A DNA stretch of 64,000 bases, taken from positions 4,705,182 to 4,769,181 of the forward strand of contig NC_087384.1 of the NCBI RefSeq assembly GCF_963675165.1, in the 5' to 3' direction. Every line of letters begins with the position of its first letter. The stretch's first letter is position 1. The position numbers were made by a program, and so were the translations under genes. This document shows positions 37,601 to 42,242 of this stretch, one piece after another. The notes beneath the pieces are model-generated. The model had not been told where the DNA came from. It saw only the letters and a program-made list of their open reading frames with translations, and ran no database searches. The stretch is from Halichondria panicea. Its lineage: Eukaryota > Porifera > Demospongiae > Suberitida > Halichondriidae.

Positions 37601-40600
37601 TGTTAACTATCTCTGATGGATCGTCAGTATCGGTAAATCCCACCAGGAGAGAGTTTTTCAGGGGCTTTCTTCAGTTCCTGGGTACTGTCTTTGCTTTGCC
37701 TTGCTTGTCTTGGAAACTTGACATCAGCTCTATGTTACAGTAGTATACCTTGGCTGTTACTTGGGCTGATCTGTCATCCTCAGTAGGTATACAGTAGTCT
37801 AGCTGGCACAATAAACTTTTGCTAGCTCTACTTACATGCACTTATGCAAAATTAACGCTGCTTAACACTAACAGGAAACTAGGCAACCCACATTCATATG
37901 AATCCTTAGGAATTACTTGTGCTGCCTAGCACCGAACTAAAGGTAAATACCCTTCCCACAAAAATTTATGATGTAAAGTATGGGACAGTCCCTTTCCAGT
38001 CACTGCAATTCAATGGTAAAACTGTCATCACTGTTATATTTCAAACCTGAAAAACACTGTATGCAGCTCATGTAGAAACTGCATGTGAGGTATCATTGGA
38101 AAGAGTAATAGCTAGATTATACAATAGAGAGCAAACTAAAATTATTTCTAGGTAAAATTCCTTCTTTTTTAGTGTTTGAAGTACAAATTGTGTGTTTTTG
38201 TCTCACTTTTTACTGCATTTGTATACTTAGATTAAATGTTTGATGACAACTTTTACATATTTTTTACATTCATTTGACAAAATGTTTTGATATGGTTTGG
38301 CTTACTTGGTGATTTAACCATTACAATTTGTACGTGGGGAAACTTGTAGCATTAAAACTAAGGCTTAAAATTTGGCAGATTTTGCAAAGAAATTTTTGTT
38401 TCGCAGAAAAGGCGAGCTAAACCTAAGAAGCTTTTTTCGTACTACTAAACGCGGCTATTATTTGAAACATAACCAATAATTATAATTAGCCCAGCTAGAT
38501 GCGGCTATTATTCGAAACATAAGCCAATAATTACTGATTGTTTGTGGAAATGGGTCGATAGAATAGAAAGCTAGAATTGTGTCTGCATGGTTTATCTCTG
38601 TTAGCTGATTCTGGGATCCTACTCCAGGAGCCATACTTCTCTGCATGAGACTCCTGGCTTCTTTGCTGTGATCCTAGTCCACAGTGCATATAAAACACTG
38701 TTCTCAAATGTTTCAGCATGCCTCCAGTCTGGTTTAGCTCCTGAGTTGCTGTGCTAGACAGTTTAATAAGCCATATATGATATTCATCACTACATTACTG
38801 TCATGCACTGACTCTTCTGGTTTCTATAATCATGTCACGTCACCAGCCGAGGGTTTGCACTTTAGTCCTCTAGTTATAATTATATGTAATAATGATATAA
38901 TTATGTAATAATGTTTAACTGCTATAATGATAAATAAAGGATTACAATCCACAAGTTTTTACAACAAACTACATTTGTTCACCGTGAGGCAGCTCCAGTA
39001 TATACTCACATGTAGCTACTTACGGTGTTCTAAAATAATCGAAGAATTAAAGGATGATCATGAAATCTATGAACATTTATTGGAGGCGTGGTAACCTACG
39101 ATTATTCTTTGGTGAACAATTTTTACTACTCAATCCACTTTTAAGCCACTGATCAAGAAGCTCTAGTTGATAACGATCTTCACTTGGAATCTGTAATCAA
39201 ACGTGCATGACGTGCATGCATGTAATAATTATTTTAATGTTGACTTGTATTGACCTTCCAATACTGTGTACCGTATAGCGGGTAAGTTTCGTGGGGTAAA
39301 AAATTCGTTCAACTCGAGAAACGGTGGTATTCGTGAGTAAAAATTTCGTTTAGTCTCGTGGCTGCACGGCATTCCTACGTTCCGATAAGCCACGCCTACG
39401 TTAAAATTTCGTGGAGGTCTGCCTGCCCACGAAAATACCGAATATTTTACCCCACGAAAATTACCCGCTATACGGTATGTAATTTTCAGGGTAAAGTGCA
39501 GGCATTTTATCTGAAAAATCATTAAGGGCTAGTATATGTATGCTCATATGCTCATATCTAAATGATGCTTAAGTTATTACCTCTGTGTGAGCTTTATCGC
39601 ACAGCCTGCCCTTCTCTGGCGTACACTCTATAAACATATATAGTTGCATGCTTAAAGTAATAGCGTGGCTGTTTATAATAGTGCATGTAAACTCACCTCG
39701 TGATTGTGTAGTAGTATCATCCATGTACTCTAATGCTGAATATGTATATGCCGAAGCATCATAGTGGTTGTATATGTGAGCTTCAGCTTGTGCTGCTGCT
39801 TCATCTCCTGATACTTGGCTACCATTCAGTTTCTGTACGTCAGAAACCAAATCAAGTGCCAGCTTTTCCATTTGCTGTTTCAAAGTTTTGAACTTTTGTT
39901 GTTTATGAGCTAGCTCTCTCGATAAATTCTTCTCAGCCTCTATCAGGTCTACTGTTAAGGATTCAACATGCATCTCTAGCATATTGAGCTGCTCAAGGAG
40001 TTCTAGATTTTTCTTTTCTAGTCGTATAAATGACGCACTTTTGCTTCTTTGCAATATGCTATCACATATTAAATCGAGGGCTTCAATTGTTGTCGAAACC
40101 TCTACACGACTACTTTCATTATATTTTATCGTAGCCATGTCTTGTTTCTTGGCTGTTATTTACCAGCACTATACTCAGTGTAGGTATAATCCGAAAGATT
40201 TCAAGTGAGAGAGCTTGCAGTAATATACAGTATACATGCAGAGCATCAACGTTATGCTAAAATAACTAAAACACCAACCATTAACTTGTCAATAACAACT
40301 GGCTGCACGTGCAATGGTTTGTGTGAATGATTACCTCTAGTGTATAGTGGATTGTATGCAATCAAGAGGCTTCTATCACATGACATACTAGCTTAGTGTG
40401 ATATCGTTTTAACTCAAAGTCTCATCCCTCATGCAGCTTTTGACCACACTAATGCTGATGTTGTGTGTGCTCACTCCTGATCAAGCCATGCTGGTGAAGG
40501 AGAAACCTCTCACACCTTCACTTGAAGACAAACTCATACAGACAATCAAGATGGTAAGCCAGGTGCTAATCGATTGAGCCCGTTTAAGAATTTTGTAAGT

Positions 40601-40928
40601 TTGTAATTATCTTTTCTTCATTCGTCGGTATATATAATTATGCATATACAATTAAGTTTTCTGTCATGGGCATGCAGGCACGATCTACGTACACAATGAT
40701 TAACAGAAGCTTACAAAGTCTATCAGGAGCATATGGAAATAACATAATTCTTTTTTTTTTCAGGCTGACAGTGATGGTGACTCGGATGAGGGTGGGAGCA
40801 AGCCGAGGGAGGTCCTGAGGAGAGCTGTTGCCAACCTATCTCAGCTGAGCCAATCGAATGATTTTGCTAACACATCCTTAGAGACTCTGTTGAAGCTTCT
40901 TAGCAAAGCTGAACTATCAGTTCTATAG
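4638..40928 (+). CDS. HEATR6: HEATR6-like protein (HEAT repeat-containing protein 6), 20 exons
   Basis: My splice model, all GT-AG with consistent phases: 4638-4787, 6247-6357, 6848-6985, 7204-7413, 7688-8191, 8343-8459, 8737-8813, 20214-20443, 22144-22290, 32935-33089, 33279-33470, 33674-33748, 34260-34313, 34541-34787, 35493-35569, 36555-36632, 36732-36785, 36997-37161, 40437-40553 and 40764-40928. It encodes about 1020 residues, somewhat shorter than the human protein (about 1180). Recognition rests on the N-terminal helical repeats, a basic linker (RRRQKRAKD) and Ser-rich stretch in exon 5, and a DUF4042-like block in exons 5-8 (SFGLTFLPDGPRPP, then QAFTPYSVTLGNIVQELHR). C-terminal HEAT-like helices follow (VRVQASWALANFTD, RINAALALSAG). 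HEAT proteins are scaffolds and HEATR6's molecular role is poorly known. Introns 7, 9 and 18 are unusually long and contain other genes. An alternative start at 4623 would add five residues. Confidence 0.9.
4827..5677. mobile_element. TIR element in HEATR6 intron 1
   Basis: The ends form a ~33 bp terminal inverted repeat containing 'cgaaagaaagggatagg' followed by 'caacgcc' on the left, with its reverse complement at 5643-5677. The whole element is about 850 bp and has no transposase-like frame. It fills more than half of intron 1 (4788-6246) of the HEATR6 gene. Because the inverted repeat runs into the flanks (catagat/atctatg), the exact target-site duplication is unclear. Confidence 0.75.
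8814..9304. other. Start of HEATR6 intron 7, mostly unassigned
   Basis: No exon is recognised after the donor at 8813/8814. From about 9060 there is a G-run-rich stretch ('caggggggggcta') that seems to resume after the palindromic element ending at 9513 ('ttaggggggatttgagcc'). This suggests an older repeat interrupted by that insertion. Confidence 0.4.
9305..9513. mobile_element. Palindromic MITE, ACCGTATAGCGGG family
   Basis: Terminal inverted repeats TACC(A/G)TATAGCGGGTAA...TTACCCGCTATACGGTA enclose about 209 bp that is itself strongly palindromic (…TTTCGTGGGG…CCCCACGAAA…). The same ends occur many times in this window. It has no coding capacity: the 106-codon open frame over it is a by-product of the palindrome. 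Confidence 0.85.
9750..10145. repeat. Inverted segmental duplicate of 15.31-15.71 kb
   Basis: The segment is nearly identical, in reverse complement, to about 15310-15710. Both copies carry an ACCGTATAGCGGG palindromic element, a (TA)n run and a fragment of the 550-residue membrane gene. They face each other across the intact membrane gene and the foldback element, so they form a large inverted repeat with about 5.2 kb between the arms. Confidence 0.8.
9846..9904 (+). pseudogene. C-terminal fragment of the 550-residue membrane protein family
   Basis: On the plus strand this reads TDNEALLHRISDPSEYAPI. That matches the extreme C-terminus of the two intact genes (TDNEALPHRISDPSEYAPLL) but in the opposite orientation to them. 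No further coding homology surrounds it, and it is embedded in repeat sequence. It is a relic carried by the inverted segmental duplication, not a functional exon. Confidence 0.8.
9958..10168. mobile_element. Palindromic MITE, ACCGTATAGCGGG family
   Basis: The left end is TACTGTATAGCGGGTAATTT and the right end AATTACCCTCTATATACGGTA. The interior repeats 'aatattcgtgg' in both orientations. The near-identical inverted copy is at 15291-15490. Confidence 0.8.
10615..11165. repeat. Dispersed repeat with (TCTG)n and a terminal hairpin
   Basis: It starts near 'tatgcctcggtgcgcatg' and contains a (GTCT/TCTG)n run at 10672-10697. It then has a conserved block with 'ataggcttctag' and 'gattcgtggatt..gcaaa', and ends with a hairpin 'agcacctgcggtgct' followed by 'ttcatt'. 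Related copies are at about 15820-16140 (same strand) and 22985-23345 (opposite strand). The terminal hairpin part recurs at about 23740-23780, 36095-36115 and 52487-52510. It is a non-coding transposable element whose class I cannot name. Confidence 0.6.
11620..11805. repeat. Repeat with 'aattgcac..tcaatgac' hairpin, copy 1
   Basis: Matches the reverse complement of about 54225-54390. Shared blocks are 'gggattaattgctgtaca', 'caattactggaccggat' and 'cgttgtcattgacag'. A local inverted repeat is formed around 'gcacatcgtcaatgacgacgtgc'. It lies just 3' of the first intact membrane gene. Confidence 0.7.
11856..13508 (-). CDS. Intronless multi-pass membrane protein with Cys-rich ectodomain, copy 1 (550 aa)
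   Basis: The first true ATG in the frame is at 13508 (two codons after a TTG) and gives a classical signal peptide (MTILGVIVIVLQVVLVSSQ). A ~110-residue Cys-rich, N-glycosylatable segment follows (CPTWF; CECGQ; NVTNKT; then CGPLNRTGLLCSHCQPGL and CKEC). From about residue 132 a run of seven to nine hydrophobic helices follows. It includes FNLDFFMFLIPSF, a basic inter-helix stretch (RPFHKCLARFRRRWELK), FLLSYSRF and CRWFAGVYLLLRIIF. The short cytoplasmic-type tail ends DPSEYAPLLPTT. No named family is recognised. The overall plan is that of a cell-surface receptor or transporter, but function is unknown. The gene has no introns and is nested, antisense, in HEATR6 intron 7. Its closest relative is at 17831-19486, and the membrane part also matches the C-terminal third of the gene at 28839-32660. 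Confidence 0.85.
   Translation of the reverse strand: MTILGVIVIVLQVVLVSSQVCPTWFIRQANKCECGQPINTILQCSNVTNKTKILDGFCITYNNDTEYFGPCPYNTKSRLSKFMDVPSDVSKLDEELCGPLNRTGLLCSHCQPGLGPAVFSYYKECKECMPQPLGWLLFFIRLTVPLTLICVIVIVFRISFASPVLYSFVLIAQLLNTVLCRNNPFEISGYTYSYSFYKFSADFVGLFNLDFFMFLIPSFCISEHMSTLTVIAMEYLAALYPILFTLAVYLFISLHDRGCKIIVICWRPFHKCLARFRRRWELKGSVVNAFASFFLLSYSRFCSISLSLLKPVPLHDKYGNVTYTLYYAADFNVGTYIPLAILSSIITVTMVLLPAVFLLFYQNRFFQRCLFSCKIKCVLIHELANITQGYFKNGTTPGTRDCRWFAGVYLLLRIIFIAFGAQKYHFIVYQMIFIITPAIILSLRPYKKDRYNYFDAFLLVLFAMGSAWYIYHEAFRNSPWFFVYIIVTFILVLYIVMFLSWMKSSLTSRCDYSCCHRRRATHQTGSSTDNETLPHRISDPSEYAPLLPTT
13763..15018. mobile_element. Complete foldback element with ~500-bp inverted arms
   Basis: The left arm (about 13763-14290) and right arm (about 14505-15018) are near-perfect reverse complements. 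The outermost blocks are 'gcaacaaccaaagagag' and its complement at 14989-15005. The arms contain a poly-T/poly-A tract and 'ctattggcgcttccattgg'. The ~200 bp spacer is unique to the element ('cacgcccctgtgacaca'). It has no transposase frame: the two ~65-codon open frames in the arms are mirror images of the same repeat. It lies immediately upstream of the first membrane gene. Confidence 0.9.
15107..15290. mobile_element. Palindromic MITE, ACCGTATAGCGGG family
   Basis: The ends are TACCGTATAGTGGGTAATTT and CTTACCCGCTATACGGTA. The interior is reverse-complementary to the element at 9305-9513 ('ctgcacggcattcctac' block in the opposite orientation). It abuts a second, different member at 15291-15490 directly, so the two are in tandem. 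Confidence 0.8.
15291..15490. mobile_element. Palindromic MITE, ACCGTATAGCGGG family
   Basis: It begins GAGGGTAATTTTCGTGGGG and ends CCCCCGAAATTACCCGCTATACAGTA. The internal 'aatattcgtgg' repeats and the 'gaagcgaccttgcttacc' block match 9958-10168 in reverse complement and also 49855-50064. Confidence 0.8.
15552..15608 (-). pseudogene. C-terminal fragment of the 550-residue membrane protein family
   Basis: The minus strand reads TDNEALLHRISDPSEYAPI, the family's C-terminal tail. It is in the right orientation and order to be the missing 3' end of the decayed copy at 16.59-17.55 kb. About 1 kb of repeat DNA (15.64-16.59 kb) has replaced the intervening ~230 codons. It is non-functional. Confidence 0.75.
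15818..16590. repeat. Dispersed repeats replacing part of a membrane-protein pseudogene
   Basis: 15820-16140 matches the repeat at 10615-11165 ('aggcttctagccacg', 'attcgtggattagcaaa'). 16150-16590 begins with 'acccgaggc' and 'ggtatagtagtctgttg' units and a (GTTT)n run. It continues with 'acctggatgccacagca' and 'gaagtgatcctgtacca', the signature of the repeat array at 25.6-27.07 kb. No gene is seen. Confidence 0.65.
16590..17545 (-). pseudogene. Decayed copy of the 550-residue membrane protein gene
   Basis: The nucleotide sequence aligns with the N-terminal ~300 codons of the two intact paralogues on the same strand. It runs from the signal-peptide region near 17.47-17.54 kb through the Cys-rich part, the NLDF-type helix region and the 'atttccgtatttgtcat' (YGNVTYT) block at 16610. 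The frame is broken by many small insertions and deletions (for example extra bases around 17180-17230 and 16880-16960). The C-terminal half is missing and replaced by repeats. It lies exactly between the two intact genes and shows that the array once had at least three members. Confidence 0.85.
17831..19486 (-). CDS. Intronless multi-pass membrane protein with Cys-rich ectodomain, copy 2 (551 aa)
   Basis: The true ATG is at 19486; the codons upstream in the frame begin with GTG and are not a start. It has the same plan as copy 1: signal peptide (MTTLGILVIVLQVVLVSSQ), Cys-rich glycosylated ectodomain with GLLCSHCQPGLGP, hydrophobic helices from about residue 132, the basic loop CWRPFHKCLARFRRRWELK, and the tail DPSEYAPLLPPTT. 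The central ~100 residues (around LLPAVFLLFYQNRFFQRC to GTTPGTRDCRW) are identical or nearly so to copy 1, even at silent sites. Several helices, especially the last two, differ a lot. It has no introns and is antisense inside HEATR6 intron 7. The product is probably a surface membrane protein; ligand and signalling are unknown. Confidence 0.85.
   Translation of the reverse strand: MTTLGILVIVLQVVLVSSQECPTWFIRQANKCECGQQINTILQCSNVTNKTEILESFCLTYNNDTEHFGACPYNTNNRLSQLMDVPSDVSKLDEEMCGPLNRTGLLCSHCQPGLGPAVFSYYKECKECMLQPLGWLLYFVRLTVPLTLICVIVIVFQINIASPVLNSFVFMAQVLNTALCRNDPFAISGYTPSYSFYKFVADFMGLFNLDFFMFLIPSFCISEHMSTLTVVAMEYLAALYPILFTLFVYLFISLHDRGCKIIVICWRPFHKCLARFRRRWELKAPVVNAFATLFLLSYSRFCSISLNLLKPIPLYDKYGNVTYTLFFAADFKMNTYIPLAILSSILTVTMVLLPAVFLLFYQNRFFQRCLFSCKIKCVLIHELANITQGYFKNGTTPGTRDCRWFAGVYLLLRIIFIASSAQTYHIIVYQMILIITPAIILGLRPYKKDRYNYFDAFLLIVLAIGTSWYTYREAYKSTGWLFVVIIATGILMLYIVLFISWMISAFTSWCGFSCCCQRRVTHQTGLSTDNEALPHRISDPSEYAPLLPPTT
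19502..20213. other. Region between membrane gene copy 2 and HEATR6 exon 8
   Basis: No gene is seen. It presumably holds the 5' flank of the minus-strand membrane gene and the 3' end of HEATR6 intron 7. A short hairpin lies at about 19992-20016 (gaacagggtgggcccccctgttc pattern). A ~20 bp 'cccaaattcaattagct' sequence occurs twice at about 19914 and 19970. The exon 8 acceptor at 20213 is preceded by a short CA-rich tract. Confidence 0.45.
20669..20695. repeat. (GTCT)n microsatellite inside a dispersed repeat
   Basis: A tetranucleotide run follows the sequence 'ggggcgagcgaagcgagtct' at about 20630. The surrounding sequence is repeat-like ('gctcagacaagacacagactct' recurs at about 21777). It has no coding value. 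Confidence 0.6.
21085..21712. mobile_element. TIR element, CAAGGGCGTATGAAGAG family
   Basis: Left end CAAGGGCGTATGAAGAGAAG and right end CTTCTCTTCATACGCCCTTG are perfect inverted repeats that extend to about 29 bp. GTCAG occurs just outside both ends (21078-21082 with two extra bases, and 21713-21717), a likely 5-bp target-site duplication. The element is ~630 bp and non-coding. It sits in HEATR6 intron 8 and splits an older repeat. Confidence 0.8.
22486..22667. repeat. Direct repeat pair in HEATR6 intron 9
   Basis: A ~45 bp unit beginning 'cctgtagccaaacagtgg' and ending 'ttgtcaaaggca' occurs at 22490-22530 and again at 22620-22660 with one or two differences. A second short tandem ('cttgtgtacatg' twice) follows at about 22740-22790. 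Confidence 0.7.
22985..23345. repeat. Dispersed repeat, reverse copy of the 10.6-kb repeat
   Basis: The block 'tttgctaatccacgaatc' and 'gaacgtggctagaagcc' is the reverse complement of the blocks in the 10615 and 15820 copies. It ends at 'cgcctcgaggcataa'. An (ACAG/ACAC)n run replaces the TCTG run of the other strand. Confidence 0.65.
24070..25198. mobile_element. TIR transposon, CAGGGGCGTAGC family, carrying a nested insertion
   Basis: The ends are CAGGGGCGTAGCTTA and TAGCTACGCCCCTG. The flanking 5-bp repeat GTGAT (24065-24069 and 25199-25203) is a clean target-site duplication. The total is 1129 bp, but 416 bp of that is a second element inserted at 24301-24716. The end sequence CAG(G/T)GGCGTAG links it to the elements at 2609 and 46806, so the three may form one superfamily with 5-bp duplications. 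No transposase frame is seen. Confidence 0.85.
24301..24716. mobile_element. Pogo/Tigger-like MITE (CAGTAGACTCTCG ends) nested in another element
   Basis: The ends CAGTAGACTC and GAGTCTACTG are inverted repeats flanked by TA on both sides (24299-24300 and 24717-24718), as expected of Tc1/mariner-pogo type elements. The interior repeats 'ggccgg..cgaggtggccg' in both orientations. A related, more decayed copy is at about 41277-41675. It is inserted in the larger CAGGGGCGTAGC element and so is younger than it. Confidence 0.85.
25640..25860. repeat. Tandem ~66-bp repeats plus (GTTT)n
   Basis: The unit 'acccgaggcgcgcgtgggc' to 'gggtatagtagt.tgttggt' occurs three times in tandem at about 25649, 25703 and 25759. 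It is followed by a GTTT-rich microsatellite. Single copies of the unit also occur near 16205, 23780 and 37176. The long open frame over this array is an artefact of a repeat length divisible by three. Confidence 0.8.
25861..27065. repeat. Two tandem copies of a ~0.6-0.9 kb dispersed repeat
   Basis: Copy 1 (about 25840-26520) and copy 2 (about 26540-27065) share 'acctggatgc.acagc.ctgcgtttacagcat', 'gaagtgatcct', 'tccacagtgcatat', 'tgtttcagcatgcctcca' and the end 'cagccgagggtttgcac'. A third copy is at about 38480-38880 and a 5' fragment at 16.2-16.6 kb. It is non-coding, with no clear terminal inverted repeats, so its class is uncertain (possibly a SINE-like or truncated retroelement). Confidence 0.65.
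27428..27482. repeat. (ACTT)n microsatellite
   Basis: A run of ACTT/ACTC units lies in HEATR6 intron 9, upstream of the nested 1273-codon gene. Confidence 0.85.
27738..28716. repeat. Imperfect tandem duplication upstream of the nested 1273-codon gene
   Basis: Unit 1 (about 27738-28367) and unit 2 (about 28388-28716) share blocks in the same order: 'acatgcagcta.gcc', 'caccaactgagct.atttgaagcatg', 'aaataagtgctcgttgt', and 'ttgggagct.gcttatcacca.agagatccaaaa'. Unit 1 is longer because of an apparent insertion of ~215 bp (about 27990-28205). The second unit ends ~120 bp before the start codon at 28839, so the duplicated DNA probably includes promoter sequence. Confidence 0.75.
28839..32660 (+). 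CDS. Intronless receptor-like protein: beta-helix-like ectodomain plus multi-pass membrane module (1273 aa)
   Basis: A single open frame starts with a signal peptide (MLALILLCSVCFPEVVRA). Residues ~20-770 are rich in alternating hydrophobic/Ser/Asn strands typical of right-handed beta-helix proteins. They contain Pmp-like FxxN...GG motifs: FRSNIATNGGG (~490), FASNKALNVGGAIY (~517) and FLNNSALNGGEDIF (~571). Residues ~780-890 are Cys-rich (CPLGFELIGDPPSCQCQ; CPYDYCLS; LCGACSENLSLALGTNRCLDC). Seven to nine hydrophobic helices follow from ~893, with WLNLDFGIE, LFLMSYAKLLRA and YWVGLLLVVRVVLL. These align in order with FNLDFFMF, FLLSYSRF and RWFAGVYLLLRIIF of the 550-residue genes. The cytoplasmic-type tail ends RLSPSKSH...REELLDHENSL. 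It is nested in HEATR6 intron 9 on the same strand. A cell-surface receptor or adhesion role is inferred from architecture only; no named family is recognised. Confidence 0.9.
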   Translation: MLALILLCSVCFPEVVRAESITYFVTNKINTSAVVCNGYRSCHTLNELAINSSLLFLEYANYSLVLEGGIHKLTVGLVVSDIDQLEISSFDSEIDITYGNVTVYNVSSFSISNFQLFASEHQNKPSFFISKTRKAVKFDNVNISNVGISAILNGGPRRLNSVFVIRNSSVENSALRFELKNCLLLLLDSYFYGNVLFVETTLRVNIVSKEKMIRIVGCRISGQTSLRVRAGSDILLSIVDISDTVISDTNYMQVDGGIRLERLVVYIVMYSRVQLNIMESNISSLFAEVSEESSLFMNVSKCFHRPIIKMYGIEIKQMKFSRLLLDVRDSVFEHSSIGVSIQAIKYTSTSLKLHDTRFVYCQALSIFSSGRFLYVYLFNVTISGSFDQNAVTIQAAASESSVELVKCSFLYNFGNRGACVYFLSNPQSSLTLNEVFFYENVDLTSDPAIVLVINCDNVIIHNSLFEWNTGTPVEIVSGQLYLSGFTSFRSNIATNGGGLSLICSTVIFEKGLVATFASNKALNVGGAIYVAPCFDHDRIAKRNNYKFISTVTVCFFQISIGSEWEKLSLRFLNNSALNGGEDIFGTSVHKHCIAQKHTQLILTHFNLQQLFKIRNSKNTSLSSVASDPKRVCVCDDFGEPQCSSLDFIYNIKILYPGEMFTVSLVVVGNDFGTVTATTKAGLLGSTSGSLGEGQQTRLAFFRHCTSIQYSVHSSRPTETIVFTASGSKPLAATRRSKLEDRLKVEHQLNKDSVFVYLHTEEIQVQLLTTPVYFNVTLANCPLGFELIGDPPSCQCQKELVQNNIKHCIIVNHTGFVYRRGSTWVNATFNGNISVPIVYKSCPYDYCLSENTSVDLRYPDAQCALGHSATLCGACSENLSLALGTNRCLDCSNTGHLVLLIFFIAAGFVLVIFIKALDFTVSKGTINGLIFYANIVWAEKSILFSKQTTAHSVMSVFIAWLNLDFGIETCFADGLSGYQKAWLQFLFPVYVWCIAGLIIISCRYSTMATNLFGNNSVPVLATLFLMSYAKLLRAIITVLGFAVLRSADTTVSQVWLYDGNIPYLGLKHAFLFVVAVLALLFLWLPYMCTLFLVPFFKGKTHYWLFRWIVKWKPFYDAYFGPLHTEHQYWVGLLLVVRVVLLLLFTVAPTYSNLLALIVTTTTLLTYVTLSGSVYKNKYLSFLENSFLVNLNVLAAGVLYQNVVGGDVDLVVYVSVGIVFVQFVCITIYHCIVCLKSCAGKKNPHGRSVRARLSPSKSHVQFPLREELLDHENSL
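33929..34168. mobile_element. Palindromic MITE in HEATR6 intron 12
   Basis: The ends TACCGTATAGCGCGAAATTT and AAATTTCACTATACGGTA enclose mirrored 'ttcgtggattggc' and 'aaccacgaattaaatccgcg' type blocks. Same end sequence as the ACCGTATAGCGGG family but a different interior, so it is a subfamily. Confidence 0.75.
34876..35094. mobile_element. Palindromic MITE in HEATR6 intron 14
   Basis: The ends are TACCGTATAGCGGGACATTT and AAATTTCCCGCTATATGATA. The interior reads 'gggataaactcc' to 'ggcattgaaacgcaa', unlike the other subfamilies. It directly abuts the perfect foldback at 35096. Confidence 0.7.
35096..35359. mobile_element. Near-perfect 264-bp foldback palindrome in HEATR6 intron 14
   Basis: The outer ends CAAGAGTATATGATAGAG and CTCTATCATATACTCTTG are complementary. 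The arms (~115 bp each) remain almost perfectly complementary through 'ggaatttgcacactgacca' to a short loop near 35215-35240 ('taatctatcaagaaagtag'). Transcribed, it would fold into one long hairpin. The few arm mismatches suggest recent origin or ongoing correction. Confidence 0.85.
35746..35955. mobile_element. Palindromic MITE in HEATR6 intron 15
   Basis: The ends are TACCGTATAGAGGGTATATTTC and GAAATATACCCGCTATACGGTA. The interior has 'gttcgtggttttcgcgg' and its mirror. The same subfamily appears at about 45825-46004 and, in part, at 54674-54720 and 56925-56960. Confidence 0.8.
37162..38470. other. HEATR6 intron 18, 5' part
   Basis: After a single 'acccgaggc' repeat unit with TCTG run at 37176-37230, no repeat or exon is recognised up to about 38470. 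A dispersed repeat copy (about 38480-38880) then begins. Confidence 0.4.
39077..40138 (-). CDS. Small coiled-coil protein, three exons, nested in HEATR6 intron 18 (~200 aa)
   Basis: My model is 39697-40138, 39581-39627 and 39077-39190 with GT-AG junctions in consistent phase (the 69-bp first intron is a multiple of three and readable through). The ATG at 40138 starts MATIKYNESS. Residues ~35-105 form a leucine-rich heptad coiled coil (RLEKKNLELLEQLNML, EKNLSRELAHKQQKF, MEKLALDLVSDVQ). The C-terminus is short and basic (SKNCSPKNNRRLPRLQ). No named family is recognised. It is antisense to, and wholly inside, HEATR6. A palindromic MITE (39269-39477) lies in its second intron. A read-through isoform stopping after 189 codons is the alternative. 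Confidence 0.7.
39269..39477. mobile_element. Palindromic MITE, ACCGTATAGCGGG family
   Basis: Nearly identical to 9305-9513 in the same orientation, with ends TACCGTATAGCGGGTAAGTTTC and GAAAATTACCCGCTATACGGTA. It sits inside the second intron of the nested coiled-coil gene. Confidence 0.85.
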
Positions 40929-40977
40929 ACCACTCTTACTACCACGCACTTGTTACTTTTCTATAATAGCCTCAGTC

Positions 40978-40983
40978 AATAAA
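40978..40983 (+). terminator. HEATR6 polyadenylation signal
   Basis: AATAAA lies 50 bp after the HEATR6 stop codon, in the context 'tcaataaaagg'. No other canonical hexamer lies nearer. Confidence 0.65.
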
Positions 40984-42242
40984 AGGTATTCTAAGAGCAT
41001 GCGTTGGTAATCATGACATCTATATATAAGCTACAAAAACCAACTATAGACGCAAGCACCGTATATAACTGGAAAATTTGGCGATTTAGCGAATTTTACC
41101 GAAGATCGCCAAGTTCAAATTAAAGTTTTCCTGTGGACACAACATCATTGCTGTTGTAGCCACACCTGAGATGCCGAATTAAAAACGCCCAAGTCAGTTC
41201 AAATGACTCATTCACCAAATAATTATTATATACCCGCCAAATTTTCCAATGATACGGTATCTATATAATTATAGTCATACAGTACGGCCACCGCGATATA
41301 CGGCCATTTGGTTTGGCACGGATTGCTAGCTAATAGATGTTTACTGCACAAAACTCATCCTGAAATGCAGCCACTCAGCTATTCCGTATACTGGCCAGTA
41401 CTGGCTTCCCCAAACGAGTTTTTTAATGTCATTTTATACGATTAGTATATATATGGCCGGATATGACATTTTGGGTGTGGTTTGGCAGATCAAATGGAAA
41501 TAGAGACCATATTGATTCATTATCCTCGAGACAGAACCGAAAAATTAGTCATTATATTTGAGGTAGGGTCGTTTTTAAGCCGTGGCTAAATCTGAAATGC
41601 TGCCAACCCGCTTTTCCGTCCAAGCTGCACCGTCCCAGGGGTGGCTGGATATTAGTGAGAGTCTATACTATGTGTAGTCCCTATTTGAATGCAAGGTTAA
41701 TCGATTGCGAATATCACTACAGGCCCGATTGCGTTTCTAACTATTAATTCAATTCATGCATGTATGCACATGCTCACTCTTTGCGTTTCTTTTAATTAAC
41801 CCGGCATACGATATCCTGCGATTTACATTGTGAGCCTGTGTACATTTACGTACATGATAAATTTGCTGTGACCCTTGGTAAATGTTACTTCTATAAATGA
41901 CCTTCTCATGCCAGAGTGTATATTCATGCACTAGAAAGTTACATAACTGCTCGTAACAGATAATGCTAAACGTATTCACAACAGGCAGCTTTAATTGAAT
42001 TTTGGTGGCTGGAATGGAGGTGTATCTGGGAGGTTGATAGATTCATTGCTTACACATGAGAACGTCAACATTCCAATCACACAATGCTCATTCATAAGGC
42101 AGACGTGTGTAATGAATAGCTGCACAGAAAAAGAATATTAGTTCAACTGTGAGTTTAAAATCAGAATATCAGCAGCTTACTAGAATGAAGCTTAAGATGT
42201 GTATATATTGACCTGTTTGTTTTAGCTATAGCTAGCTCCATT
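40984..42242. other. Intergenic region between HEATR6 and the next gene
   Basis: It contains two transposon remnants: a ~200-bp inverted-repeat element at about 41057-41259 (ends CACCGTATATAACTGGAAAATTTGGC and GCCAAATTTTCCAATGATACGGT) and a decayed pogo-like element at about 41277-41675 (end 'agagtctat'). The remainder, 41680-42242, shows nothing beyond the presumed promoter of the next plus-strand gene. Confidence 0.6.
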
